From the NCBI RefSeq assembly GCF_041261445.1, contig NZ_JBGCCU010000025.1:122562-186561 (forward strand): a DNA stretch of 64,000 nt, written 5' to 3'. Origin of the DNA: Catenulispora sp. EB89 (GTDB lineage Bacteria > Actinomycetota > Actinomycetes > Streptomycetales > Catenulisporaceae). The translations under genes and the position numbers were made by a program. How positions within the stretch are numbered: position 1 is the first letter of the stretch; the number at the start of each line of letters is the position of its first letter. The notes below the pieces were generated by a model. It had not been told where the DNA came from, did not search any database, and saw only the letters and a program-made list of their open reading frames with translations. Shown here in pieces: positions 22,021 through 29,967 of the stretch.

Positions 22021-23226
22021 CTAGGAATGGCTCCCCACCTCCGGATTCGATGACGATGATGACGGCGACGGCGACGGCGACGGAGATAACGACAACGGCT
22101 CCGCGGCGACCGTTGCCTCCAAGGACTCCGGCGTCGCGAAGGCGATGAAAAGCCGCTGGTCCGGCGTGAACACCAGACTGACCAACCGGCTGCTCCAGAC
22201 CAGTCCGACCGGAGTCTTCTCCCCGGCGGCCATCATCATCCGCAGGTAGCTCTGCAACGGCGTTCCCGGAGTCCCGGCCAACGCGGCCAACACCGCGGCG
22301 GCCCCCTCCGGCGCGGGCTGCTGGACGGTACGGCCGCCGCCTCCGAGCCCTGAGATCAGCTTCGCCAGGTCGAAGCCGCCGATCGCCACCGCGGCGGTCC
22401 AGCCCTTCCCGGCGCCCCGCACCGGATTCGCCGTCGTGTCCAGGGCCGGTGTGGTCTCCTCGACCACCTTCGCCCCGGGCGGCGGCGTGAAACGCAGCTC
22501 CGAGGGGTCGGCGGCGAAGCTCACCGTCTCGAACTCGGCCCGGATCGCAGGGCTCGACGATCCCGTCGGGTAGATCGCGACGCTCAGCGGCACCCCGGTC
22601 GCCGCGTCCACGGCGACCTGCACCGAACCGACCGTGGTCCCGTCCGAATGCGGTGTGACGAGCAGGACGTAGCAGTCCCGCCCCGCGACCCGCGTCGTCT
22701 GCCGCGCCGAGTACGCGGTGTCGAACAACAGCGTCTGGACCGCCGTGGGCCCCGTGAACGTCTTCGCCAGCTCCGAAGGCGAGGCGAACGAGAGCAGCGC
22801 CGCGGTCAGCGCGTTGACCGTGCTGTGCCGCGCCGTCTGGTGCGACGAGTCCCACGCCCACAGATCGCTGCCGTCGCGGTACAGGTCGTACTCCGACAGC
22901 GTGTCCTGCACCCCGATCCGCTCGCGCGGTTCGGGCCCGGAGTCGTCGGTCGCGACCCGCACGAAGTGCACCCCCGACAGCAGCCGCATCGGATCCGCGC
23001 CGCCGTCGCCCCCGAGCTTGGGCAGCTTCGGCAGCCCCACGTCGACCGTCAGCCGCACGGTCCCGGACACCGTCGGCGTCTGCGGCTTCCCCATTTTCTT
23101 CAACAGCGACAAGGTGGATATGCCGGGCAGACGCGGCGAATCCGACGCGCCGAGGCCGTGCGAGACGGCGGCGACGGCCACCACGGCGGCCGCCGCCACG
23201 AGCGGGACGAGCATGCGCCGGTGCAT
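22021..23226 (-). CDS. LolA-like exported protein, possible lipid-binding
   Basis: A secreted or membrane-anchored protein of 401 residues. The N-terminus MHRRMLVPLVAAAAVVAVAAV is a signal or anchor segment without a lipobox Cys. SGTVRLTVDVGLPKLPKLGG, WAWDSSHQTARHSTV, RVAGRDCYVLLVTP and DAATGVPLSVAIYP match the pattern of actinobacterial LolA/DUF2092-type beta-barrel halves. The C-terminus ends in a Ser/Pro run (SPSPSPSPSSSSS). It overlaps the 5' region of the permease gene and is probably co-transcribed with it. A lipid or hydrophobic ligand is a family-based guess. Confidence 0.7.
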   Translation of the reverse strand: MHRRMLVPLVAAAAVVAVAAVSHGLGASDSPRLPGISTLSLLKKMGKPQTPTVSGTVRLTVDVGLPKLPKLGGDGGADPMRLLSGVHFVRVATDDSGPEPRERIGVQDTLSEYDLYRDGSDLWAWDSSHQTARHSTVNALTAALLSFASPSELAKTFTGPTAVQTLLFDTAYSARQTTRVAGRDCYVLLVTPHSDGTTVGSVQVAVDAATGVPLSVAIYPTGSSSPAIRAEFETVSFAADPSELRFTPPPGAKVVEETTPALDTTANPVRGAGKGWTAAVAIGGFDLAKLISGLGGGGRTVQQPAPEGAAAVLAALAGTPGTPLQSYLRMMMAAGEKTPVGLVWSSRLVSLVFTPDQRLFIAFATPESLEATVAAEPLSLSPSPSPSPSSSSSNPEVGSHS

Positions 23227-23254
23227 CCGGTGCGCCTCCCCCGGGACTAGGTCC

Positions 23255-23335
23255 GCGACGCCGACCGTGCGGACCGTGCCGACTGTGCCGACCGCGCCGA
23301 CGACGCGGACCGCGCCGACCGCGTCGGCGCCGTCC
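23255..23335. repeat. Short degenerate GCCGACCG repeats
   Basis: Between the LolA-like and yajQ genes, near-identical 9-15 bp units (GCCGACCGC, GCGGACCGTGCCGAC) recur about eight times. No gene fits here. It may be slipped-strand low-complexity DNA. Confidence 0.55.
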
Positions 23336-23346
23336 GGCTCACCGGC

Positions 23347-23838
23347 TCACCGGTAGTTGGTGAACTGGATCGCGAAGTCGTAGTCCTGCTCCTTGAGCAG
23401 CGACTGCGTGGCCTGCAGGTCGTCGCGCGACTTCGAGGACACGCGCAGCTCCTCGCCGATGATCTGCGCCTTGACGCTCTTCGGCGCCTCGTCGCGGATC
23501 AGCTTGGAGATCTTCTTCGCGTTCTCCGAGGAGATCCCCTCCTTGATCGCGACGCTGATCCGGTACTCCTTGCCCGAGACCCGCGGGTCCGAGGCGTCCA
23601 GCACCTTCAGCGAGATCTTGCGCTTGATCAGCTTGTCCTTGAACACGTCGAGCACCGCGGCGACCCGCTCCTCGGAGTTCGCCTTCATCTCGATGCCCTC
23701 GCCGGACCACCGGATCTCGGCGTCCACCCCGCGGAAGTCGAAGCGCTGGGCGATCTCCTTCGACGCCTGGTTCAGCGCGTTGTCGATCTCCTGCCTCTCG
23801 ACCTTGCTCACCACGTCGAACGACGAATCCGAAGCCAC
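23347..23838 (-). CDS. yajQ: YajQ/DUF520 nucleotide-binding protein
   Basis: A cytosolic protein of 163 residues. [31 protein letters not shown] and [18 protein letters not shown] are signature segments of the YajQ/UPF0234 family; the whole length is colinear with the family. Some members bind cyclic di-GMP and act as co-regulators, others bind RNA or nucleotides. The start is GTG at 23838, with AGAGGA seven bases upstream. It stands alone between unrelated genes. Confidence 0.93.
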   Translation of the reverse strand: MASDSSFDVVSKVERQEIDNALNQASKEIAQRFDFRGVDAEIRWSGEGIEMKANSEERVAAVLDVFKDKLIKRKISLKVLDASDPRVSGKEYRISVAIKEGISSENAKKISKLIRDEAPKSVKAQIIGEELRVSSKSRDDLQATQSLLKEQDYDFAIQFTNYR

Positions 23839-23912
23839 AGTCCGGTCCTCTTTTCTACTCAGCTCTCCTCGGCGGAGCGTGTCCGCCGCGCTGAACGATC
23901 CTAGACGCGTCA

Positions 23913-25520
23913 CTACTTCCACGAACGCAAGTAGGACCGAGAAGGCGAACCGAGACCGGTCACGTCGTCGTAGCCGGCACCGGTGGTGAGCAACCCGTCG
24001 TCGCCGAGCTGGTACAGCCGCGCCTGGTGCCCTCCCTTGCCGTCCAGGCCCAGGTCGACCACCGTGGCCGGCGGCGTGCCGGGACGCGGGGAGTCCGCGC
24101 CGAGCGAGGTCGGGGTCACGTCGTGGAACGCGCCGGTGGCCGCCAGGCCGTACAGGGCCGGGTTGAGGAAGCCGAATGGATGACCCGCGGCCTGTTCGGC
24201 GTCGGCCATCACGCCGGCGAACAGCGGGGTGGCCAGCGACGTGCCGCCTATCGTCGACTCGGCGTACCCGACGGTGCCGTTCGGCAGCTTCTGCGTGACC
24301 CCGGTCAGGAAACCGGTCATGGGGTCGGCGTCCATCGCCACGTCCGGCACCGTGCGCATCGGCTGCGCCGCCGCCTTGCCGTTCAGCAGCGTGGTGGCCA
24401 GCGCCTGCGGAACGACCCCGGCCTGGTAACTCGGCTGCGGCACGTCCTCGCTCGTCCCGCCGCCGCCCCCGAACCGCCACTGCCCGGTCCCCGCCGACGG
24501 CGCCCACGCGGTCCCGCCCGGCGCCAGCGACGACCGCCGGTCGCCCCAGCCGACCTCTCCGACGTACTGGTCCCAGGGCCCGACCGCCAGGCTGGTCCCG
24601 CCGACCGCGGTCACCCACGGATCCTGCGCCGGGTACTCCGTCTGCGGCCGGGCCGAACCGCTCGCGCACTGCGCCGACGGATCCTCGGCGCCGCAGTCCC
24701 CGGTCGAGAACAGGAAGCTGATGCCCTGCTGCCCGCCGCGTTGGAACAACGCCGAATACCCGGCCATCGTCGCGGGATCCTCGTCGCCGTAGGCGCTGTG
24801 CGGGATGCCGCCCCAGGAGTCGGAGACGATCGTCGCGAGGTGGTTGTCGACGACGGTCTGCAAGGCCGCCATCAGATCGGTGTCGTCGCAGGAGGCGGCC
24901 GCGACGTAGACGATGTTCGCCTGCGGGGCCATGGCATGCACGGCTTCCACGTCCAGCGCCTCCTCCACGGCCCAGTCCGCCGGCACCTCGCACTCGCCGT
25001 CCGTGAGGTGGTGGTACGCCGGGGGAGCGACCTCCCGGTACTGGCTCGGGCTCAGCAGCCGCTCGTCGTGGTTCATCGCGTAGTGGTTCGCGTCGGCGAG
25101 CATCGTGGGGGAGGCGTACGCGTCGACGATCGCGACGGTGACGCCCTTGCCGCGCTCGTGGGACTGGGTGACGCCGTAGGCGAAGCGCAGCTGCTCGGGG
25201 GTGTAGCCGCAGACGGCCAGCGGATTGCGGCCGCCGAAGGCGTTCGGGACGGTTCGGGCGGTGAGTTCGCCGTAGTAGTCGGAGCACTTCTCGGGACCGA
25301 TGTAGTTGGGGTCGTCATCGGTCAGCGATATGTGGTTCGTGCGCATCGCCAAATGGCGGGCTATGTGGTGCGCAGGCGCAGGCGCAGGCGCCGGAGCCGG
25401 TGTTGATGTCGGTGCCGGCGCCGAGGCCGTCTCCGAGACAGCGCCCTGTGACACTGCTGTGAACGCGACGGCCGCCAGAGCGGCGGCCCACGTGGAACGA
25501 CGGACTAAGCGTCCGAACAT
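23913..25520 (-). CDS. Secreted sedolisin (S53) protease without usual propeptide
   Basis: A serine-carboxyl peptidase of 535 residues. An export signal (residues 1-32) and a Pro/Ala linker ([12 protein letters not shown]) precede the catalytic domain at about 90-535. The catalytic residues are E186 and D190 in EEALD, and S428 in GGTSLATP, with the oxyanion Asp in FSTGDCG. The calcium-binding C-terminus has DVTGLGSP. Family members normally carry an activation domain of about 180 residues, but here only about 55 residues lie between the signal and the catalytic domain. GGGAGGG precedes the ATG. The neighbouring paralogue at 25617 has the missing domain. It should act outside the cell at acid pH. 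Confidence 0.9.
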   Translation of the reverse strand: MFGRLVRRSTWAAALAAVAFTAVSQGAVSETASAPAPTSTPAPAPAPAPAHHIARHLAMRTNHISLTDDDPNYIGPEKCSDYYGELTARTVPNAFGGRNPLAVCGYTPEQLRFAYGVTQSHERGKGVTVAIVDAYASPTMLADANHYAMNHDERLLSPSQYREVAPPAYHHLTDGECEVPADWAVEEALDVEAVHAMAPQANIVYVAAASCDDTDLMAALQTVVDNHLATIVSDSWGGIPHSAYGDEDPATMAGYSALFQRGGQQGISFLFSTGDCGAEDPSAQCASGSARPQTEYPAQDPWVTAVGGTSLAVGPWDQYVGEVGWGDRRSSLAPGGTAWAPSAGTGQWRFGGGGGTSEDVPQPSYQAGVVPQALATTLLNGKAAAQPMRTVPDVAMDADPMTGFLTGVTQKLPNGTVGYAESTIGGTSLATPLFAGVMADAEQAAGHPFGFLNPALYGLAATGAFHDVTPTSLGADSPRPGTPPATVVDLGLDGKGGHQARLYQLGDDGLLTTGAGYDDVTGLGSPSRSYLRSWK

Positions 25521-25577
25521 GAACCCTCCCGAATCGGTACGTATGTCGGGTTCGTACCGTCTCGGGAGGGCGGGGAA

Positions 25578-25606
25578 GCGCGGTCGCCCCGAAAGGGTGA
25601 CCGCGC
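25578..25606 (-). terminator. Hairpin terminator after the large sedolisin gene
   Basis: GCGCGGTCGCCC and GGGTGACCGCGC form a 12-bp stem with one G-U pair and a 5-nt loop. It begins 11 bp past the stop at 25617 and lacks a U tract, as is usual in actinomycetes. The downstream sedolisin gene therefore probably has its own promoter, in the 57 bp at 25521-25577. Confidence 0.75.
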
Positions 25607-25616
25607 GTCCTGACTT

Positions 25617-27785
25617 CTAGTGTTTGAACGAGTTCAGATACTCCTCACGGGGGGATCCGAGGCCCGTCGCGAGGTCGTAGCCGGGTCCGGCGGGCAGACC
25701 CTGGTCGTGTCCGAGCTCGAACAGCCGCACCTGGTGCCGGCCCTGGGCGTCGACGCCGAGGTCGAGGACGGTGGAGATGTCCGCGGGCGCTCCGGCCGGC
25801 TGCGCGACCACGTCGGTGAACGTGGCGGAGGTCGCGCGCTGGTACAGGTCCGGGTTCGCGAAGCCGATCGGCTTGCCGCCCGCCGCCACCCGCGCCTGCT
25901 GCGCGTCGGCCTGCGTCGCCGCGAACATCGGCGCGGCGGCCGAGGTGCCGCCGACCGCGATCTCGCCGTACTGGCCGGTGGTGGCGTCCGTGACGCCGAC
26001 CTGCACCGCGGTCAGCAGGTCGCCGTCCATGGCGGCGTCCGGCAGAGTGCGCATCGGTGTCGCGGTCTTCGCCCCGGTGCCCAGGGTGCGTGCGAGGGCG
26101 TCGGGGACCACACCCTTCTGATAGGCGGGCTGCTGGAAGTCCTCGCTGGTGCCGCCGCCCCCGCCGAAGTAGAAGTCGCCGGGGAACGGGAGCCAGCTCC
26201 GGCCGTCGTCGGACAATGCCGAGCGCCGGTCGCCCATCGAGGCCTGCCACAGCGGACCGCTGTCGGAGCCGAGCGCCAGCGCGGTCCCGCCGACCCCGGT
26301 CACCCACGGCGAGGACACCGGCCACTCGGTCTGGGCCCGCGCCGACTCCGGGTCGCAGCCCGGTCCGGTCCGCGCCGAGTCGTCGCCGCAGTCGCCGGTC
26401 GCGAAGTACAGGCCGATGCCCTCGGTCGCCGCGTACTGGAACACCTGCGTGGCCTGCGAGATCAGGGCCGGGTCGATGTTGCCGGACAAGCGGTGCATGG
26501 TCTCCCCGAAGGACGAGGAGAGGATGTCCGCGGCGCGGGTGTCGACGATGTTCGCCAGCGTGGCGTTGATGTCCTGGTCCGCGCAGGAGTTCGCGCCGAA
26601 GTAGTGGACGGTCGCGCCCGGGGCCATGCCGTGGACGGTCTCGACGTCCAGCGCCTCCTCGCCGGCCCAGTCGGCGGGGGTCTGGCAGATCCCGTCGGTG
26701 GTGTGCGTCCACTGGCTCGCGGTGACGGTCTCCTGGTACTGGCTGCCCGCGAACGGGGCGTCGCCGTGGTTCTGCGCGAAGCGGTTCGCGTCGGTGAGCA
26801 TCGTCGGGGAGCCGTAGGCGTCGATGACCGCGACGGTGACGCCGGAGCCGGTCAGGCCGGAGGCGCTGACGCCGTAGGCGGTGCGGAGCTGGCTGGGGAC
26901 ATAGCCGCAGACGTCGATCGGCTCGGGGGTGTTGTAGCCGGGCGGCAGGCCCGGGTCCGCGCTGAGGGCGCCCCAGCTGGGGGAGCAGGACGGGAGCGCC
27001 GCCGTTCGGGCGCGGGGCGTTGCTCCGGCGGAGTGAACGACGTCGGGGTGTTCGGGCAGGTCGGCGGGCAGCGGGGCGCCGCCGTCGGAGTGCGGCGCGG
27101 TGGGGTTGCCGACGCCGGCGTAGGGCGGGGTGGCGGCGTCGGGCTGGCCGAAGCCCGCAGCGGTCTGGCCGCCCTGGCTGAAGCCCGCCGGCGTCTCGCG
27201 GCCTGCCTGGCTGCTTCTGTCGCCGCGCGCCTTTCCTGCGTCTGCGCCCGCTGCGACCCCGAGCGTGCCTGCGCCGACCGGGTGAGCGCTCATTCCCCGG
27301 CGGGCCGTGATCGCCGCCGTCGCACCCTCGCGCATCCCGCGCACCTGCGTCTGCCCGAGCCGCGCCACGTTCGCCACGGCGCGCGCGACCTCCGGCGGCG
27401 CGGTCAGCCGCAGGGTCCGGGGCCCGCCGCCGAACGCCGCCCGCGCGGCTCCGGCGCTCCCGGTCGCGTCGACCCAGTGCGGGTCCTGATCCGTGACCTG
27501 CATCCCGTTCGCCTTGAGCCACTTCTTGACCGCTTTGACCTGTGTCGCGGTCGCCCCGAACCGGGCCTGGGCCTGCGCGGGCGTCAGGTAGTGCCCGTAC
27601 TCCGTACTGCCCGGCGTGGACACCGCCCGCGCGTACGCCTCCAGGCCCGCCGGATCCTGCCCGGCCAGCCCGATCCGCACGCTCACCGGCGCGCCATGCT
27701 CCTGCGCGCCAGCCGTGGCATCGGCGTCGGCCGCCCCGGCGGCCAGCAGCACGACCGCCATCGCACATCCCAGGTATCGAAACAT
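25617..27785 (-). CDS. Secreted sedolisin (S53) protease with propeptide
   Basis: A 722-residue secreted pseudomonalisin/kumamolisin-type protease. A signal peptide (1-24) is followed by a Pro-kuma_activ-like propeptide (about 35-130) with YGHYLTPAQAQARFG, then a Gly/Ala-rich linker of about 130 residues. The catalytic domain runs from about 270. Catalytic E376 and D380 lie in EEALD, and S615 in GGTSAAAP. FATGDCG holds the oxyanion Asp, and the end has DLATGLGSP for calcium. It is about 45 per cent similar by eye to the shorter enzyme downstream, so a duplication is likely. Its promoter faces away from the GH5 gene in a 129-bp AT-richer intergenic stretch. Confidence 0.92.
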   Translation of the reverse strand: MFRYLGCAMAVVLLAAGAADADATAGAQEHGAPVSVRIGLAGQDPAGLEAYARAVSTPGSTEYGHYLTPAQAQARFGATATQVKAVKKWLKANGMQVTDQDPHWVDATGSAGAARAAFGGGPRTLRLTAPPEVARAVANVARLGQTQVRGMREGATAAITARRGMSAHPVGAGTLGVAAGADAGKARGDRSSQAGRETPAGFSQGGQTAAGFGQPDAATPPYAGVGNPTAPHSDGGAPLPADLPEHPDVVHSAGATPRARTAALPSCSPSWGALSADPGLPPGYNTPEPIDVCGYVPSQLRTAYGVSASGLTGSGVTVAVIDAYGSPTMLTDANRFAQNHGDAPFAGSQYQETVTASQWTHTTDGICQTPADWAGEEALDVETVHGMAPGATVHYFGANSCADQDINATLANIVDTRAADILSSSFGETMHRLSGNIDPALISQATQVFQYAATEGIGLYFATGDCGDDSARTGPGCDPESARAQTEWPVSSPWVTGVGGTALALGSDSGPLWQASMGDRRSALSDDGRSWLPFPGDFYFGGGGGTSEDFQQPAYQKGVVPDALARTLGTGAKTATPMRTLPDAAMDGDLLTAVQVGVTDATTGQYGEIAVGGTSAAAPMFAATQADAQQARVAAGGKPIGFANPDLYQRATSATFTDVVAQPAGAPADISTVLDLGVDAQGRHQVRLFELGHDQGLPAGPGYDLATGLGSPREEYLNSFKH

Positions 27786-27879
27786 GAATCGGTGTTATCC
27801 ATCACAAACAGATTCATGTCTGGTGATTCAAGGTGTGGCAATATTCTCATCAAGTTTTCCACCTGCGGGCATTCGAACA

Positions 27880-27908
27880 TTGACGCTGTTGGTCATGCCC
27901 CTTACGTT
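27880..27908 (+). promoter_or_regulatory. Candidate promoter for the GH5 gene
   Basis: TTGACG at 27880-27885 and TACGTT at 27903-27908 are separated by 17 bp. Transcription would start at about 27915, which is the first base of the GTG start, so the mRNA may be leaderless. No ribosome binding site precedes this GTG. Confidence 0.5.
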
Positions 27909-27914
27909 CCAGCC

Positions 27915-29831
27915 GTGTCCGTCAAACGAGTGCGCACCGTGTTCATGTCGCTCGCACTGCTGACCTCCGCGCTGCTGCCGGGACCGGCGCACGCCGCCAA
28001 GCCCGTCGCCGCTACTGGCACGGCTTCGCTCGCCGCCTCCTGGACCGGCCCGCTGAGCACCAGCGGCCGCTACGTCGTCGACGCGACCGGCAACCGCTTC
28101 AAGCTCATCGGCGGCAACTGGGACGGCGCGCAGGGCCACTGGACCGGCAGCGGCTCCCCGACCGATCCGGCGCAGAACCACGCCGGCGAGGTCTCGTACG
28201 ACGTCCCGCTGGCCCTGGACCGCGCGCCGATCGCGCAGATCCTCGCGGACTTCCACAGCCTGGGGATCAACACCATCCGGCTGCCGTTCGCCGACGCGAT
28301 GATCCACGACACCTCGACCGTCCCGGACGCCGCCGTCGCCGCCAACCCGCAGCTGCGCGGGCGGACGCCGCTCCAGGTCTACGACGCCGTCGTCAGCGCC
28401 CTGACGAACGACGGCTTCGCGGTGATCCTCAACAACCACACCACGAGCTACCGCTGGTGCTGCGGCCTGGACGGGAACGAGCGCTGGAACAGCGGGCAGA
28501 CCACGCAGCAGTGGGAGTCAGACTGGCTGTTCATGGTGAACCGCTACAAGGACGACAAGCGCGTGGTCGGCGCCGACCTGCGCAACGAGGTCCGCCGCGA
28601 CACCTGGGACGACCCGAACTGGGGCCGGTACGACGACCACGACGAGTACGCCGCCTTCGAGGAGGCCGGCAACCAGATCCTGGCCGCCGACCCGGACATG
28701 CTGATCATCATGGAGGGCATCAACTGGTACGGCATCCCGGCCGCCGGCTTCTCGCACGGCCGCCCGATGCTCACCCCGGTCCAGAACCTCTCCAACACCC
28801 TGATCACCTCGAACAAGCTGGTCTACGCGGCGCACTTCTACAGCTACACCGGCCCCAACAACTCCGGCGCGGCGGCGGGCAGCGCGGGTGCCACCAGCGA
28901 TCCCCGCTACGAGGACTTCACGCCGGACCAGCTCGCCTCCGTGGTGAACCAGGAGGCACTGTTCGTCACCCAGTCCGGCCAGCACTTCACGGCCCCGGTC
29001 TGGGTGAGCGAGTTCGGCGCGGCCGGCCGCGGCTCGACCGACACCAAGGAACAGGCCTGGTTCGACAACTTCACCAACATCCTGGCCGCCAATGACACCG
29101 ACTTCGCCATCTGGCCGCTCATCGGCTACACCGCCGCCGACGGATCGCTCCAGGACAACTGGGCCCTGCTGTCGTACGACGCCTCCGGCAACCGTGTCAG
29201 CGTCACCGATCCCGGCGACTGGCGCCTGGCCGACTGGCAGAAGCTGACCGCGGCCCCCGCCTTCAGCGGCCCGGTCCCAGCCTCGCCGCACTGGAACATG
29301 CTCGACCTCGACCACGCCGACTACGACGTCTCCACGACGATGCTGGCGCAGTCGGACTGGTCCTCCGGCAACCGCAAGGGCGACTGCCCCGACACCGAGC
29401 GGCTGATGGCCCTGGGCCGGGGAAGCAGCCGCGGACTGTGCACGGACTCCTCCGAACCGGCGAAGGGCGCCGGTGCTTGGACCGTGGTCACCGACGAGAG
29501 GTACGTGACCGAAGGCGACTGGGCCTCCGGCTACAGCAAGCTCCAGTGCCCCGACAACACCTTCGCCGTCGGCTACAGCGTCCACAACAACGGGATGGCC
29601 GCCCTGCTGTGCGCGCCGTCGGCCGCCGCGCTACCGACCACCGGCCACGACGTCTGGTTCAACCAGGGCGACAACCGCCCCGCCGGCGGCGGGTCCACGG
29701 CTTCGGACTGGGCCCCCGGCTCCTACAAGGGCCAGTGCGCCGACAACGAGTACGTGGCCGGCGTCGCCTACACCTGGCAATGGGCCGAAGGTGGCGTTCC
29801 GGATGCGCTTCTGTGCCGGCCGCTGGTCTGA
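27915..29831 (+). CDS. Secreted glycoside hydrolase family 5 enzyme
   Basis: An exported endoglucanase-like enzyme of 638 residues. The signal peptide spans 1-27 and ends in PGPAHA. The GH5 TIM barrel covers about 40-440. NTIRLPFADAMI, VILNNHTTSYRWCC, the acid/base E225 in LRNEV and the nucleophile E366 in WVSEFG are visible. The C-terminal 190 residues contain three copies of a cysteine-paired unit (W-x-SG-x-KG-x-CPD-type, for example WSSGNRKGDCPD, WASGYSKLQCPDN and WAPGSYKGQCADN), which resembles a repeated carbohydrate-binding or lectin-like module. Start choice is GTG, giving a proper signal peptide. It should act on extracellular beta-glucan; the exact substrate is not clear. Confidence 0.9.
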   Translation: MSVKRVRTVFMSLALLTSALLPGPAHAAKPVAATGTASLAASWTGPLSTSGRYVVDATGNRFKLIGGNWDGAQGHWTGSGSPTDPAQNHAGEVSYDVPLALDRAPIAQILADFHSLGINTIRLPFADAMIHDTSTVPDAAVAANPQLRGRTPLQVYDAVVSALTNDGFAVILNNHTTSYRWCCGLDGNERWNSGQTTQQWESDWLFMVNRYKDDKRVVGADLRNEVRRDTWDDPNWGRYDDHDEYAAFEEAGNQILAADPDMLIIMEGINWYGIPAAGFSHGRPMLTPVQNLSNTLITSNKLVYAAHFYSYTGPNNSGAAAGSAGATSDPRYEDFTPDQLASVVNQEALFVTQSGQHFTAPVWVSEFGAAGRGSTDTKEQAWFDNFTNILAANDTDFAIWPLIGYTAADGSLQDNWALLSYDASGNRVSVTDPGDWRLADWQKLTAAPAFSGPVPASPHWNMLDLDHADYDVSTTMLAQSDWSSGNRKGDCPDTERLMALGRGSSRGLCTDSSEPAKGAGAWTVVTDERYVTEGDWASGYSKLQCPDNTFAVGYSVHNNGMAALLCAPSAAALPTTGHDVWFNQGDNRPAGGGSTASDWAPGSYKGQCADNEYVAGVAYTWQWAEGGVPDALLCRPLV

Positions 29832-29869
29832 TCGGAACTGTGACCCTATGCCGGTATTCACCACTTCTG

Positions 29870-29910
29870 GGACGTGAACACAATCACGAAAATTTCTGTG
29901 ACTCACGTCC
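29870..29910 (+). promoter_or_regulatory. Nested palindromes upstream of the sigma-CAP gene
   Basis: GGACGTGA (29870-29877) and TCACGTCC (29903-29910) are perfect inverted repeats. Inside them is CGTGA-N6-TCACG (29873-29888), a half-match to the CRP/FNR-type consensus TGTGA-N6-TCACA. A further TCAC/GTGA pair spans 29884-29901. The site lies 58-98 bp before the GTG/ATG region of the sigma fusion, in a position suited to regulation. Confidence 0.5.
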
Positions 29911-29967
29911 TCGGCTAGGGTCTCCCCCTACGTCCGAACAAAAAAGCTCGGGTGTGGAGGCCTGACG

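Noticed and set aside
23860..25287. Minus-strand frame fusing part of the sedolisin region to yajQ
   Set aside because: Upstream part is out of frame with the protease and Arg-rich; yajQ has its own ribosome binding site and GTG start.
25620..27914. A plus-strand open frame continuing into the GH5 gene, suggesting a 1403-residue protein
   Set aside because: It is the mirror of the large sedolisin gene; low-complexity Arg/Gly/Val content, and a signal peptide appears only at 27915.
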